From NCBI RefSeq assembly GCF_905147045.1, contig NC_065911.1:6138001-6202000 (forward strand): a stretch of 64,000 bases of DNA, read 5' to 3'. Position numbers and translations under genes: made by a program. This stretch comes from Nymphalis io (Eukaryota; Arthropoda; Insecta; Lepidoptera; Nymphalidae). Below the pieces are notes generated by a model. That model was not told the origin of the DNA and did no database searches. It saw nothing but the letters and a program-made list of their open reading frames with translations. Of this stretch, positions 1 through 10,729 are shown piece by piece; positions within the stretch are counted from its first letter, which is position 1; every line of letters begins with the position of its first letter.

Positions 1-1065
1 GGTAAAAAGAGACAAATTCTTGGAATTCTGTAACTACATCACAAAAATAGTATCGAACGAAACAAAGACATATAGAAATAAATAAAACAAATGAACACTG
101 TAAATAAAAAATAAAAATATTACTTCAAGGATGCCAGTTTAGAAATATTTTGAAACACCACTTATTCGTGAGGTATTTAGAACATCAAATATCCGAGATA
201 AGCGATTCAATGCACTAGATTTTTTATCAGTCTAGAAGTTGATATCATTTTATGCGACTTTTAGCGTAACCCTATTAAATTAAAACAAATCATAATCTAC
301 ATACATAAGATGATCTCCCTGAGCGATGGAATTACATCAAATTTGAGCATCAATGCAAATTACAATTAAGTTTGTTATTGGTTATTCCTTAGTATATAAT
401 TATTAGTTTTATTATAATTAATTAAGCTAACACTCGAATTCTGATTTTATAAAAAAAGTAGTAGCTATTACAACTAATTTTTGTCAAACAACCTAGACAG
501 GTACATATATCAGATAGATTTCATTTAATAGTTTTGAATTTACAAGTGTTTAATACAATGTACTGTAGATGTGCCCATTTCAAATAAATAAAAAATTACA
601 CTTGACACATAACTGTCAAACGTGCAAGTAGTCACATTTCACTATTTACAGACGCATTTTATACAATTATACAATATATGGAATACGTAAATATTTCATG
701 GGCTCAATCATCGTATCGAAACAAATAGAACAATGAGTACCAAATCGAGTTGGAATGAAATAGTTACCTGGTAAATATAACATTATTTTAAATATAAATT
801 GCATTGAGATTAATGTCAGTTGAATAAAATAAGTAGACTCGATTGCTCGCCGTATCGATCAAGGTCTTTAAGTAAATCGGATTCGAAGCAATCAGCTATT
901 TTAGTTAACAACAAGTTGATAAAACAATACACAACGAAACAAATATACTTTATAATATGCGCTTTATAAAGCGCGAAAAACGAACCACGAAATACTAAAA
1001 AAAAGTTCGGTTAAGGAATTGACGGCAATTTTCATGGGAGTCGAGCAGCTAGCTATCTATATATA
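1..1065. other. AT-rich sequence, nothing recognised
   Basis: Presumed downstream intron or flank of the coiled-coil gene. No frame, repeat family or splice pair that I can support. Confidence 0.5.
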
Positions 1066-1326
1066 TGTGACATATTATAATGCACAAATGTGCGCACAAA
1101 CATAAATACACTGTCAAATCTCCAACTCTCATGATCTGATGTAACGGGAAATCCGATACCACCTGAAAGAGTTCAGACAGCACCAACGCCATCACTTGTT
1201 TAGGGGTAGTGACAACACTGGCACACTGTGATACCTGATATGAATAAAATCAATAACTTTTTATTAGACGGACTCGGAATTTAGATCTTATAAGCTAGCC
1301 ACTAGTGACTAGACCACCGAGTCAGC
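1066..1326 (-). mobile_element. SINE-A, diverged
   Basis: CTCTCATGATCTGATG, CCTGAAAGAGTTCAGACAGC and CCACTAGTGACTAGACCACC match the family in reverse. The tail is degraded. Confidence 0.7.
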
Positions 1327-1661
1327 AAAGGAATTTACGATAAACATCAACACCGAACCCGTTTTTGAAAAATTACCTTTTGTACCTATATTCGAATTCT
1401 TGATATAGAGGCGAAAATTGCGTGTAAATATTTACTACATTAAACGAAGCTCTAAATACTAACAAGTTAATAATTAAACGTATGATACTTTTACTCATCC
1501 GTTGCTTGGTAACAAATTCAGAAACATTAAATGTTTTTAAATTACCTTAATGGACCCAAGTTTCGAAGATATTACTACTTGATATCATAAGAAATAACAC
1601 GCATATCGCGGCGAACAATGCTATATCTTGCCAATAAACTTCACACTGCCTTTCAATTTAT

Positions 1662-1713
1662 GTGTGTATATAATACACACCGAAATACACACATATTATG
1701 TGTGTATTTCGGT
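1662..1713. repeat. Overlapping palindromes
   Basis: Arms 1679-1695 and 1697-1713 are exact reverse complements (ACCGAAATACACACATA) around one base. A smaller palindrome GTGTGTAT..ATACACAC at 1662-1680 shares bases with it. Confidence 0.9.
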
Positions 1714-2187
1714 TTCTTAGATTTTTTTCTTAAATTACAGATATCATTAACGATTTCGATGATTTTGAAATAGTTTCGTTTTGGGCAAAGAATCTATATT
1801 GATATTCGACAATTACAACGGGAAAATAAATGATCTTAGACCATTAGTTACGACATTCCCGTGGCACAAAATAACAACAATATGTCGTAGAAATTAATTA
1901 CCCTTTAAAAGTTACTAAATCAATACACATAAAACATATATCAGAGGATGTTATGCGTTTCAGAGGTTTCAGTATATATAATATCATTATTTAAGTAGTT
2001 CCGTTTCGCAATTTCAACCGCTTTTAATTTAAGACTATTGACGTAACAAGCGTGAACTTCATGTTCTTGTATATAATATAACAAAAAAATCCTACAAACT
2101 AAGAGATCACAATGAAACCCTTCACTAACAATACCCAAAAAATAATGTCAAAACATTTCGAAACCCACAATTCTGACAACTTCATAG

Positions 2188-2266
2188 TTACACTCCACTT
2201 AGCGGCATGTCAGAGGCTGCGAGGGGATCTCTGCCGGCAATGACGTCAGGAGAGTCGCGACTCGCG
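2188..2266 (-). CDS. Candidate second coding exon (or alternative C-terminal exon)
   Basis: Seen: a GC-rich block in AT-rich surroundings. On the minus strand it follows a pyrimidine-rich stretch ending CATTGTTCAG (CAG at 2269-2267). Joined to the phase-2 donor at 3956 it gives a serine codon and then ASRDSPDVIAGRDPLAASDM and five more residues before TAA at 2190-2188. Codons are GC-richer than the flanks. A weak donor (GGA|GTGTAA, intron from 2193) could instead let the exon splice onward. Inference: either a short alternative C-terminus (protein of about 75 residues) or an internal exon. The intron would be about 1.7 kb. The block also contains a TGACGTCA palindrome (2241-2248), so a regulatory element is the main alternative. 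Confidence 0.45.
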
Positions 2267-2299
2267 CTGAACAATGGTAATAGGGACGCGGGTAAGACA

Positions 2300-3955
2300 G
2301 TTACAAGCCACAAGAAACAGCGGGATGTATATGACCTCTTTAAAATTATTCGAACTACATACATTAGAACGCACAAGGGAATCTAACTATTAAAATTAAA
2401 TATGTCAAATAAACGAATACAAAATCATATATATATACATATATGGTTTTTATATACGTTCAGATAAAACTTATTTTTATGAGCCAATTTTAATTTTAAT
2501 GAATCTTATATGAGTATAGCTCTGGGACTGCCTCCATCTTTTTATTAATATTTGTTATTTGAATGGTATATTCAAGGACGTTTTAATATTCTATTTTTAT
2601 TTGTCAAAACTTATTTATCACATATGTTTGTTTATTATCAGTGTACATTTTCAAGCAATGATTTCCCATAGTTGCTTATTACTTGTCCATGATACTGAGC
2701 ATGTTGTAAGAGGTTCCTGACGAACCGTCGAGCCTTACAAAGGACGCAAGACGAAGGAATACCCTTTTGTTCGTTCGGATATAGTTTTTACGCTGTATAT
2801 ACACGACATATGTATGTGATATTATTTTATTTTGACAACTTTACAAGTCTCCGGCAGAACTCGGAGAAAAAACATGGAGTATTTCGCGTTATTTTATCTC
2901 CTGTGTTCAAGATTTATATGTCAAATGAAAATGGTAAAAAAAAACTCGTAACAGTAAGGATATGAAGGACGTAAATATATATAATATTCCGGTGAAGTAT
3001 ATTTAGATTTTTGTTAGTTTTGTTTTTAGCGTAAGTAGCTATAGCCTATCTTGAGGATACCTGAAACATGGAACTCTTTCTAAGCAATGAAGTTGCCTCT
3101 AATACATCTTTCTTGTCTGTATGACTAAGTTCATTGATGTACAATAAGAGTATTTGTATATTTTCAGTTTTAATTATACAAATTTATACGTGATGACAAT
3201 ATTTGTGTAAACACGAACTGAGAATCAGCTACGAGCTGAATCTATGATCTATTCTACGTATTTATGTTATTTCTTCATCATGCCATCACGACTCCTTTTA
3301 ATTTTACAATTTTATACAAAGAAAAGTATTTGAATAACAATAACATAAGTTAAATTTTTAAATTAAATGTTTGCTAACCAGTTGCCTTCACTTGTATTTT
3401 ACTGAGGGTGTATAAATTGTAAGTCGGGAGTGAAGAAATAAATAATTCTGTCATAACAACGTAGTCTCGTATTTATTTAATGAAACTAGTATTGCGAGAC
3501 TGTTTCGCGTATTTTATATCAATCTCTTATATAAACAACATAGTAGCTAGAGGGTAGGGGTGAATAGGGACGGTTATCTATTATAAAGACAAACGCCCCT
3601 CTTAAATGATTTTTTTTAAGCAGAGAGTTTATTAAACTTAACACAAAGATAGAATATTTCTACAAAATGACAAGATGTATGTAAAAAGGATTTTTTTTTC
3701 ATCACAACCGTTCGCCGGAAATAATTCTGGCCAAGTCAATGAAAACTACGAGGCGTCATAACTTTTACTGAGATCATGATTCGCAAAATAACAGGAAAAT
3801 AACATGTTTGCGTCTGGGACTGTGTTCCCTTCCGTTACCATAAAAAGGACAAAACAATATCGTTAGATCGGTTCCATTCTAACGTCACAAAAAGTTTATG
3901 TGAAATTAGAATTTCAAATATCTGAAATCAAAGAATATTAATTTTGTTTACTAAC
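2300..3955 (-). other. Presumed intron between the two coding exons
   Basis: It starts with the GTTAGT donor at 3955 and would end at the CAG at 2269-2267. Mostly AT-rich. A cryptic TTTCAG|GTATCC near 3056 leads quickly to a stop and is not proposed as an exon. Confidence 0.45.
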
Positions 3956-4104
3956 CTATCATCGTGCATGTTCTTCAGTTCGCTAAGTTCCAACTCCCGT
4001 CTCAAGTTGGATACCTCGCATAGAAGCACGTCCCTCTCCGACGACACCTTCTCCAGCTCGGCCCTGAGCCGGACGACCTCGTTCGTCAAATCCATGGTCG
4101 CCAT
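3956..4104 (-). CDS. First coding exon of a coiled-coil protein (partial CDS)
   Basis: Seen: reading right to left, ATG at 4104-4102 opens 49 codons plus 2 nt and runs into the splice donor TAG|GTTAGT (intron begins at 3955). The peptide starts MATMDLTNEVVRLRAELEKV and is almost entirely heptad-patterned (L/V at a and d positions, many E/R/K), ending near HDD. There is no signal peptide or membrane segment. The ATG lies in GCAATGG; a second in-frame ATG three codons on lies in ACCATGG, a stronger context, so either may be used. An in-frame TAG lies four codons upstream, so the frame cannot extend 5'. GC content is clearly above the surroundings. Inference: N-terminal coiled-coil (dimerisation or scaffold) region of a cytoplasmic protein, donor phase 2. 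I do not recognise the family and give no name. Confidence 0.8.
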
Positions 4105-4280
4105 TGCAACGGCTATCGATAACCACTATCGACGCAGCACATCACTCATTCATTCGATTTAAAAATACACCAATGACGTTCACGCATTTTAAACATCGAT
4201 TAATTTTTATCGCACTATTGTTCTATCGACACTTTTTCACTCCACTATGCGGACAATTCGGCTGGCTTCATTGCAGGCAT
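4105..4280 (-). other. 5' UTR part of the same exon, with splice acceptor
   Basis: Seen on the minus strand: the exon opens directly after TTTATCGTTTCAG (CAG at 4283-4281), with a perfect CTAAC branch-point motif at 4305-4301. The 176 nt up to the start codon contain short upstream ORFs, including an ATG at the very first exon base that stops after 11 codons, and all three frames are closed before 4104. Inference: at least one upstream non-coding exon lies at higher coordinates, within or beyond this window, so 4281 to 64000 is largely first intron and flank. The upstream ORFs could damp translation. Confidence 0.72.
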
Positions 4281-4590
4281 CTGAAACGATAAATCATTAT
4301 GTTAGCGAGGTCGAAAGAGTCGGTATGAGAATTCAGAATATTTTGTTCATAAACAGCGCTATAGAGTGAGTCAGTTATTTTGTGTGCATGAATAACTGAA
4401 ATTGTTTTGCTTTATACGTTTTCTGAAAATAGAGAACCCACACTCTCGCAAACATAGTGGAGTATAGAAATTCCTCTATTGTTAAGATATTAATGGTTTG
4501 TTTTACTTGACCTAAATAGAGTCACATCTTGTAGCAAGTGATTTATTACAGCTGATATTAATATGATATTCGTATAACTTTATATAGTAT

Positions 4591-4921
4591 AACTCGTGAC
4601 CACCTCGGTAGTCTAGTGGTCAGATCCCGAGGTCCTGGGTTAAAACCCCAGGTTGGGTCGATAAAAAGTTATTTGGTTTTTCTTTTGAAAAATTCTCAGT
4701 TGGAGTTTGGAAGATGTAAGTGTGTACATTCCCGTGCCTCAAAAAGTACTTAAAGCCTGGTCTTGCGCCTGTACTCTTTCCGTTCGTAACACAGGAGCTG
4801 AGAGTGCACACCTGTATTTGCACACCCACCTGTGCACTAATATATGTCCTCCGCTAGGCTAGACTTGACTAACTAACTAGTTAGTCTGACTTGAGATTAG
4901 CCACCGAAATCGTTCAGAGCA
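4591..4921 (+). mobile_element. SINE-A, near full length
   Basis: tRNA-like head (CCTCGGTAGTCTAGTGGTCA, CTGGGTTAAAACCCCAGG), body with AAAAATTCTCAGTTGGAGT and CCCGTGCCTCAAAAAGTA, tail GATTAGCCACCGAAATCG. ATATAGTAT at 4582-4590 and 4922-4930 is a likely 9-bp target duplication. Confidence 0.82.
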
Positions 4922-5587
4922 ATATAGTATCGTTTTATACGAAGGCAAGAATTTCGGAGTTCTATAAAATATATTTTTCAAGACAGTTATTTTATTAAAA
5001 GTAAAGTAACAGATTGTTCGTGTCAAACAGCTGTGCTCCAATAGTTAACCAATTCTACTAACAAATTGTCACTATCGCAATCGAATCGGAACGTAATCGT
5101 TAGTATTTTTCTAATATTCAAATTAATTATCCACTATTTACTAACGCCCTTACTTATAAGCGTTGTTCTCTGGTGATTAGTCATCTTCTTGTCATCTTTC
5201 GAGAGGCAAAACAATAGTGACAAAAAGAGACACCCTCTTTTTTATTATTATTTTCATACACGCTCTCTTTCTAATGTAACTCACTGCTTGCGAATATAGA
5301 ACAATGCTTACATCAAATGTTTATGTTATAATATTTGTGAAGTGTTATTTCAATTACGCTAGTTGCCCGTCAAGATTATCATTTTCATAGTTATGTTTCC
5401 GTGTCACACTGTTTGTTATCTTTGAAGCAATCGAAACTTATTTTAAAAGACAATAGCGAGCGGGAAACATCTGGCGAGTAATTATGTAGATTTGAATCTT
5501 TGGTACGTCATAAATGTAATTTTTATCTTTTATCAGAATAGGTTTCGAGAAAAGATATATTGTTTTTCTTCATTTTATTTAGTTTAC

Positions 5588-5745
5588 TCACGCCCTTCTG
5601 GGTAGGGACCACCCATCATCACATATTTTATCGCCAAACAGCAATACTTAGCATTGTTGTATTCCGGTTTGAAGAGTTAACTACAGGCACAGGGGACATA
5701 ACATCTTAGTTCCTAAGGTTAGTTGCGCATTGACGATGTAACCAT
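5588..5745 (+). mobile_element. SINE-B, old fragment
   Basis: GGGTAGGGACCACCCATCAT, ATCGCCAAACAGCAATACTT and ACATAACATCTTAGTTCC match the family with many changes. Confidence 0.7.
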
Positions 5746-5996
5746 ATTCAAATGAATGAAGTTCTTCATCGCACGATACACGCAGACACAAATGAACTCT
5801 TAAAATTGCCCGCAATTTTGTTTCCACTGAAAACAATTTAAGATATGACTCATACATATTGATTTACCAGACGTCAAATAGTAAATATTAATTATTGTAA
5901 CTACAAAATATCTAACGGTTTCTGATAAGTAAAAATATATTTTTTTTATTTAATTTGTTTTTTTTTCTTTTTTCCGAATAGTCCAATTCTTGATTC

Positions 5997-6058
5997 TTGA
6001 AGGTTAACATCACGCTACAGCAGACAGCGGAGCACGAACGTTTAACGCGTGTGAAACC
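5997..6058. other. GC-richer segment hosting the LINE-tail insertion
   Basis: About 60 bp (ACATCACGCTACAGCAGACA... ) is continuous with 6254-6280 once the insertion is removed. It does not look like the AT-rich surroundings. It may be part of an older repeat or a conserved element; I see no convincing frame or splice sites. Confidence 0.3.
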
Positions 6059-6253
6059 GTCTTTTTTTAAGCTGGAAAAAAGCATTACGCGTTTCCCCCA
6101 CGGGAGCAGTCGGGGATATGTGGGGCTCGCCGGTGTCCGAGGCACCGAGTGCGCCCCGAACATCGGAATACCCACTAAAAAACCAGCGGTACCCTTTCCG
6201 TCTTAACGAGGAGCGCCACGGGATCGCTTTCGCATGCTAACGTGATGCTCTGA
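6059..6253 (-). mobile_element. LINE 3'-tail insertion with 15-bp target duplication
   Basis: Seen: a 195-bp GC-rich segment is bounded by the direct repeat AACGCGTGTGAAACC at 6044-6058 and 6254-6268. On the minus strand it ends in CCAGCTTAAAAAAAG, an A-tail-like end, and contains CGTTAAGACGGAAAGGGTAC and TTTTTTAGTGGGTATTCCGA, a tail I recognise from lepidopteran LINE 3' ends. Interpretation: a strongly 5'-truncated retrotransposition event; family unnamed. Confidence 0.75.
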
Positions 6254-6589
6254 AACGCGTGTGAAACCTCACTCAAGTGCTAGTCTTTTACGTATGTATG
6301 TTAATTTATGTATATATGATTAGTGTAATAAAAATTATTAATATGTAAAATAATTACGTAAATAATAAACGTAAAATACTTTATTTTATTGGGTTCAATG
6401 GACCAATACTTTCGAAGATTGTCGTACCGTATGAGAACAAAGGACCGTGGGGCGTGCGGTGAGATATATTGGTACCGCGTAGCTTGGATGGGTACAAACG
6501 ATCTCTTGGCAAGATACTAATTGTAATAAATCGTAATCATTTGCTTATCTATATTATTCTAGATTTACTGTTTTTGAGCTTTGTAATTT

Positions 6590-6770
6590 GTGACTCATCA
6601 GGATTTCTACCGCTAAATAGCAGTATTGTTGTGTCTCGGTTTGGAGGGTAAGAGAACCAGTGTAACTACAGACATGAGGGACATAACATCTTAGTTCCCA
6701 AGGTTGGTGACGCATTGGCAATGTAAGAAACGGTTAATATTTCTCACAGCGCCTATATCAAGGGATCATT
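6590..6770 (+). mobile_element. SINE-B, old fragment
   Basis: CTCATCAGGATTTCTACCGC, GTGTAACTACAGAC and ACATAACATCTTAGTTCCCA identify it. The tail is degraded. Confidence 0.72.
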
Positions 6771-6799
6771 TGCCGTCAAAATAATATTATTAAATTTAT

Positions 6800-8000
6800 A
6801 AGTTAACAGGCTATGAAGGTGTTAATTTTTTTTTAAATTATTTAGAAAAAAAAAGCCTATTCTCCTTTTAAGAAATTATTTGGCTTATTCCACCACGCTG
6901 CTCATTGGTGAATGATACGAAAATAAATGGTATTTGCCCAAGTTTCTCTCTACAATCTTCGATTAAAATCAAGACCACTACGCCATCACAGCTATGAAAT
7001 ATTGCGTTGTAAATAATTGAAAGTAATAAAATCAAATTGTGAACGTATTTTAAACGAGAAAATTATGAAATATTTCCGCATCATCAAATAACTTCAAAAT
7101 TCAAATATTCAAGTTAAGAATCTCGAGATTTATAACTTAACTGCTGAGTAGATACTTGTATAGCCGTTTGATATTTTATCCGAAAGTCATCTAGAATTTT
7201 CTCCGAATCACCTCTTGAGATATGATATCTCGGGATGGATTTGATACTGATAACCATTAAATTTTCTGCATTCTGTGATCCATTTATTAATCTATATCGA
7301 AATAAAATGTTCGTACGTGACTGACTGTGCGTGTAGTTAAGAAGGATGAAAAGAAAATAAAAAGCTTGCTTCAAACCAAATTACATCAAAATTGGTTCAG
7401 TAACTTAGCCGTGAAAACGTAACATAAAGATGACTTTGGCATTTATCATATTAGTAGTAAAAGATAATCCCTCTTGTATATATATTTTTCTTGTATCATT
7501 ATATTTTATCTTGTATATTTTAAAATGGTTGGACACTAAGCTCAGAATGTTACCATATAGAGAATCACCGGACTACGGAAGAGTATATCATCCTTTAAAG
7601 CCCTTAAACTCGTTCACTCTTAAAACCCACGTTTAGCAATATAGACTTGCTGTTCGGCGAAGAATATCTGTGATTATTGGTTGGTACCTAACCCAGAGCC
7701 CTACTATCAAGTACTCAGCTTTGCACAAAATCGACCAGTATGCTTCATCAAATAAACCTTAGACGAAGTTTCCTTAATTACAAGTTTCAGAACCTCGCAC
7801 GTAAGGTAAATTCAATTCCCACTAGCAAATTCGAATTCGCTACAAAAGGAAAACAGGGAGAGTGTTTTAATTCACTTTCGTTATTCCAGTTAGATGGGGT
7901 ATATGAAATTTTCAGAAACACGCGTTGTGGTTATCAATTAGCCCCGTTCCCAGTGGAAATCTACATCATATTATTATTTTGAGACAAATAATGGGAATAC
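6800..8000. other. AT-rich stretch with repeat-like pieces
   Basis: Apart from the Helitron part at 7340-7458, a GC-richer piece at 7740-7970 (TCACTTTCGTTATTCCAG, GCCCCGTTCCCAGTGGAAAT) looks like an old dispersed repeat. No gene seen. Confidence 0.35.
7340..7458 (-). mobile_element. Lep1-like Helitron, 5' part
   Basis: On the minus strand the 5' end reads TACTAATATGATAAATGCC, followed by ACGGCTAAGTTACTGAACCA and ATTTTGATGTAATTTGG, the usual head of this lepidopteran non-autonomous family. The 3' hairpin end is not seen. Confidence 0.6.
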
Positions 8001-8002
8001 AT

Positions 8003-8040
8003 TTGTCAACAGCCCACGGCTTCGCCTGCGTGTGAGGGAG
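8003..8040 (-). mobile_element. Lep1-like Helitron 3' end
   Basis: GCCCACGGCTTCGCCTGCGT is the reverse complement of the family's terminal hairpin region. Confidence 0.6.
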
Positions 8041-8089
8041 ATGCCAGATCTTAAATACCATGCCTTTTTCGTATGACGTGAGAGTGTAA

Positions 8090-8223
8090 CGAACAAATAA
8101 ATAACAATTGATCATCATAAAAATTGCATACACGTTGTCAGAAGTAGAGAAAAAGATATAGAGTACCTAACACCTGTCCCCCCGCCCCTATCACACGCGG
8201 GCGAAGCCGCAGGCGGAAACTAG
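8090..8223 (+). mobile_element. Lep1-like Helitron, 3' part
   Basis: CATACACGTTGTCAGAAGTA, GTACCTAACACCTGTCC and the terminal hairpin ACACGCGGGCGAAGCCGCAG followed by GCGGAAACTAGT. Confidence 0.7.
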
Positions 8224-8907
8224 TTTATAAATAAAGTACTAGTTTATTAATAAAATAAGATAAATTAACCTACATCGTATTTGGTAACTAGATATTTTTA
8301 TCTTTCCGTTTTAAAAAAAATACGCAAATACACCACTTGTGTGTAAAAACCACTTTAATAAGTTTCTTTAAAATATTTATTTACTCAAAATATAAATTAA
8401 TTTAACTGAAAATAATATTTAAATAAAATTTTCGTTTAAATATTTGATATCATAAGACAGTAAACTAATTATTTTCGTTGAACATAATATATTATATGAA
8501 TAAAATCCCTACAAAAAGCGACTGATTTATAAGTATAATTCAGGCAGCGCCATCTGTGAACGATCTATGATACTAACTGCGTGTGTATGTGATATTCAAT
8601 AATGATGATAGATGGCGTTACTAGTCTACGACAATCTTTGTTTATTGTTTTTAATTGGACGTGTAGGTAAAGTTGATTCAAACACGAACACCGTTAATGC
8701 ATATGAAGTCACGTTGGAGATTCTTGTTAGATTATCAGAAACAGAATCATCTTATACGGATGGCCTTTGTTTTGAACGTAATGTGGGAAAGCTTACTATT
8801 ATGGTGTAAATTGTATAGAAGTCGTGAAGTTCGAGGTCAATGATTTTTATTTAAACAAGCTTTTACTGAACTTTAACTGCAATTAATCATAGAAAGATGT
8901 ATTTACT

Positions 8908-9012
8908 ACTACCAAACAGCAATACTACGCAATGTGGTTGTAATGGTGAGTGAACCGGTGTAATTACAGGCACAATGGACATATTTAATATCACAGTTCC
9001 CATGGCTACGGG
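8908..9012 (+). mobile_element. SINE-B, short old fragment
   Basis: CTACCAAACAGCAATACT, GGTGAGTGAACCGGTGTAAT and CAGTTCCCATGG match the central part of the family. Confidence 0.6.
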
Positions 9013-9025
9013 CGCAAGAAATCCT

Positions 9026-9165
9026 TACTAATATTATAAATGCAAAAATGAGTTTGTTTGTTACGCTTTTGCGTATTAACTACTTAATCGATTGTCATCA
9101 ACTTTTGCTTATACACGATTATACTCCTCTTTAAAATGCGGACTAAGCCGCGGGCAGAAGTTAGT
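9026..9165 (+). mobile_element. Lep1-like Helitron, short complete copy
   Basis: It starts TACTAATATTATAAATGCAA, then GTTTGTTTGTTACGC, and ends with GACTAAGCCGCGGGCAGAAG and TTAGTAG. About 140 bp; the hairpin is partly decayed. Confidence 0.75.
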
Positions 9166-9919
9166 AGTTTATACATATTTCACACAGTGCCAGTATATAT
9201 ATAGGTAATGGTGACGATTTACTATCAGTAAATTATTCGTTATGTCCGGTATTATAAAGTAATAAAAATTGTCAGTAATGTTTATTTTTATTTATATCGG
9301 ATCACACCTTTTATATTAATGCGAACGTAAAGAAAATATTTAAACAAAGTTTCCGATCGTATTTAAAATTAACATTTCAGCCGTAAATTAAATAAAAGGT
9401 TATAAGTTTAAATAAATAAAGCATGGCGTCTGTATTAGTTGATTTCCAAAACATTATAATCGACATATTATATTTTAATTTAGGTAGAATATGCATTCCC
9501 CACTTATATTATTTAAAACTAAATTTAATATTTTAAAATGAGAACTCTAGTCTATTTGAGTCAAGTATATTTTGGTTTGTTATAAAATTAACATTATCGT
9601 AATTGAAATAAAAATATAATATACGTTAATGTTTCACGGCTGGGCAAAGCTCTCTTCGTCTGCTAGGGGGAAGTAGATCGAGCGCTACACTCGGATAGAC
9701 GTATCATAGATTTAATTCGTGTGGACATTTGTAGATTATCTCAGAATAATTTTCTTGATTAGTTTTTGTTTTATTTGACCACTACGCAGAAGGGAAACTA
9801 TTAAGCCACTGTACTGTACCACTGAGTGATGGATGTCTAATACATTCCCAAGAAAGATATTATACCGTATCTTTATATCAATAAATCAATAGTTATTTTT
9901 ATCTATCATATCAACACCA

Positions 9920-10209
9920 TTTTTTTATAGAGTAGGAAGGCGGACGAGCATATGGGCCACCTGATGGTAAGTGGTCACCAACGCCCTTAGACATTGGCAT
10001 TGTAAGAAATGTCAACCATCGCTTACATAGGCAATGCGCCACCAACCTTGGGAACTAAGATTTTATGTCCCTTGTGCCTGTAATTACACTGGCTCACTCA
10101 CCCTTCAAACCGGAATACAAAAATATCAAGTACTGCCGTTTTGCGGTAGAATATCTGATGAGTGGGTGGTACCTACCCAGACGAGCTTGCACAAAGCCCT
10201 ACCACCAGT
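9920..10209 (-). mobile_element. SINE-B (Metulj-like), near full length
   Basis: Seen: a T run then GAGTAGGAAGGCGGACGAGC, CCACCTGATGGTAAGTGGT, GCGCCACCAACCTTGGGAAC, CACTGGCTCACTCACCCTTC and GTGGGTGGTACCTACCCAGA, to CCCTACCACCAG. The T run shows that the element strand is minus. It is about 290 bp and non-coding. Internal open frames in this family are accidental. Confidence 0.85.
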
Positions 10210-10384
10210 AAGTACCTATAATATAATAGTAGTTTTCTTATTCTTCTTGTATGGGACAGACGTTAGGTTTAAAAAGAAACCGAATGTCGTAGCGATGTCA
10301 ATATTGGCGCACTTGATTGAAAAGGCTATTGGCCTCGTGCACCATTAGTGCGATATTAGCGTAAAAGCAATCAAAACTATCATT

Positions 10385-10725
10385 GTCCGTTAGGTTGGTT
10401 ACATATAAGGCCGCAGACCCCACAACCCGGGTACAAATCCCAGGTCGGGCCAATAAAAAAAATAATTGGGTTTTTCTGTCGATAATTCTCAGTAGCAGCC
10501 CGGAGTATGGAACTTGGATGTGTGTACAATCCCGTGCCTCGGAAAGCACGTAAAGCCGTTGAATTCTATTGGATCGTTTCGAATTTCTGTTCCATCGGAC
10601 TATGAGATTTAGGGAATAGAGTGTCCTGTGTTCATGCACACATTTGTGCAGTTTGATAAGTCCTGCGCAGTCGGCTAATCTCTCTTGAGGTTGGCCGCCG
10701 TGGTCGAAATCAACCCGGAGGATTA
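10385..10725 (+). mobile_element. SINE-A, diverged near full length
   Basis: GGTACAAATCCCAGGTCGGG, TTCTCAGTAGCAGCCCGGAG, CCCGTGCCTCGGAAAGCACG and GAGGTTGGCCGCCGTGGTCG. The box A region is mutated. Confidence 0.8.
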
Positions 10726-10729
10726 TTAT

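Noticed and set aside
3040..3065. TTTCAG|GTATCC on the minus strand near 3056 as another ratchet site or exon start
   Set aside because: Poor pyrimidine tract, and the frame from it stops after a few codons.
3380..3480. Possible solo LTR end (AATAAATAATTCTG and a TATA-like region)
   Set aside because: No matching second LTR, TG/CA ends or target duplication could be defined.
4599..4670. tRNA-like sequence with box A and box B
   Set aside because: It is continuous with a SINE-A body and lacks a proper cloverleaf; the same holds for the heads of SINE-C and SINE-D copies. No genuine tRNA gene was found.
7740..7982. 80-codon plus-strand frame
   Set aside because: It lies in a region resembling an old dispersed repeat next to Helitron ends, and has no motif.
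8612..8809. 65-codon plus-strand frame with protein-like composition
   Set aside because: No splice sites, homology or flanking exons that I can support; length is within chance expectation.
10034..10348. 104-codon open frame, repeated at 31921 and 54359
   Set aside because: These frames arise from the SINE-B sequence itself and recur wherever the SINE occurs; they are not genes.
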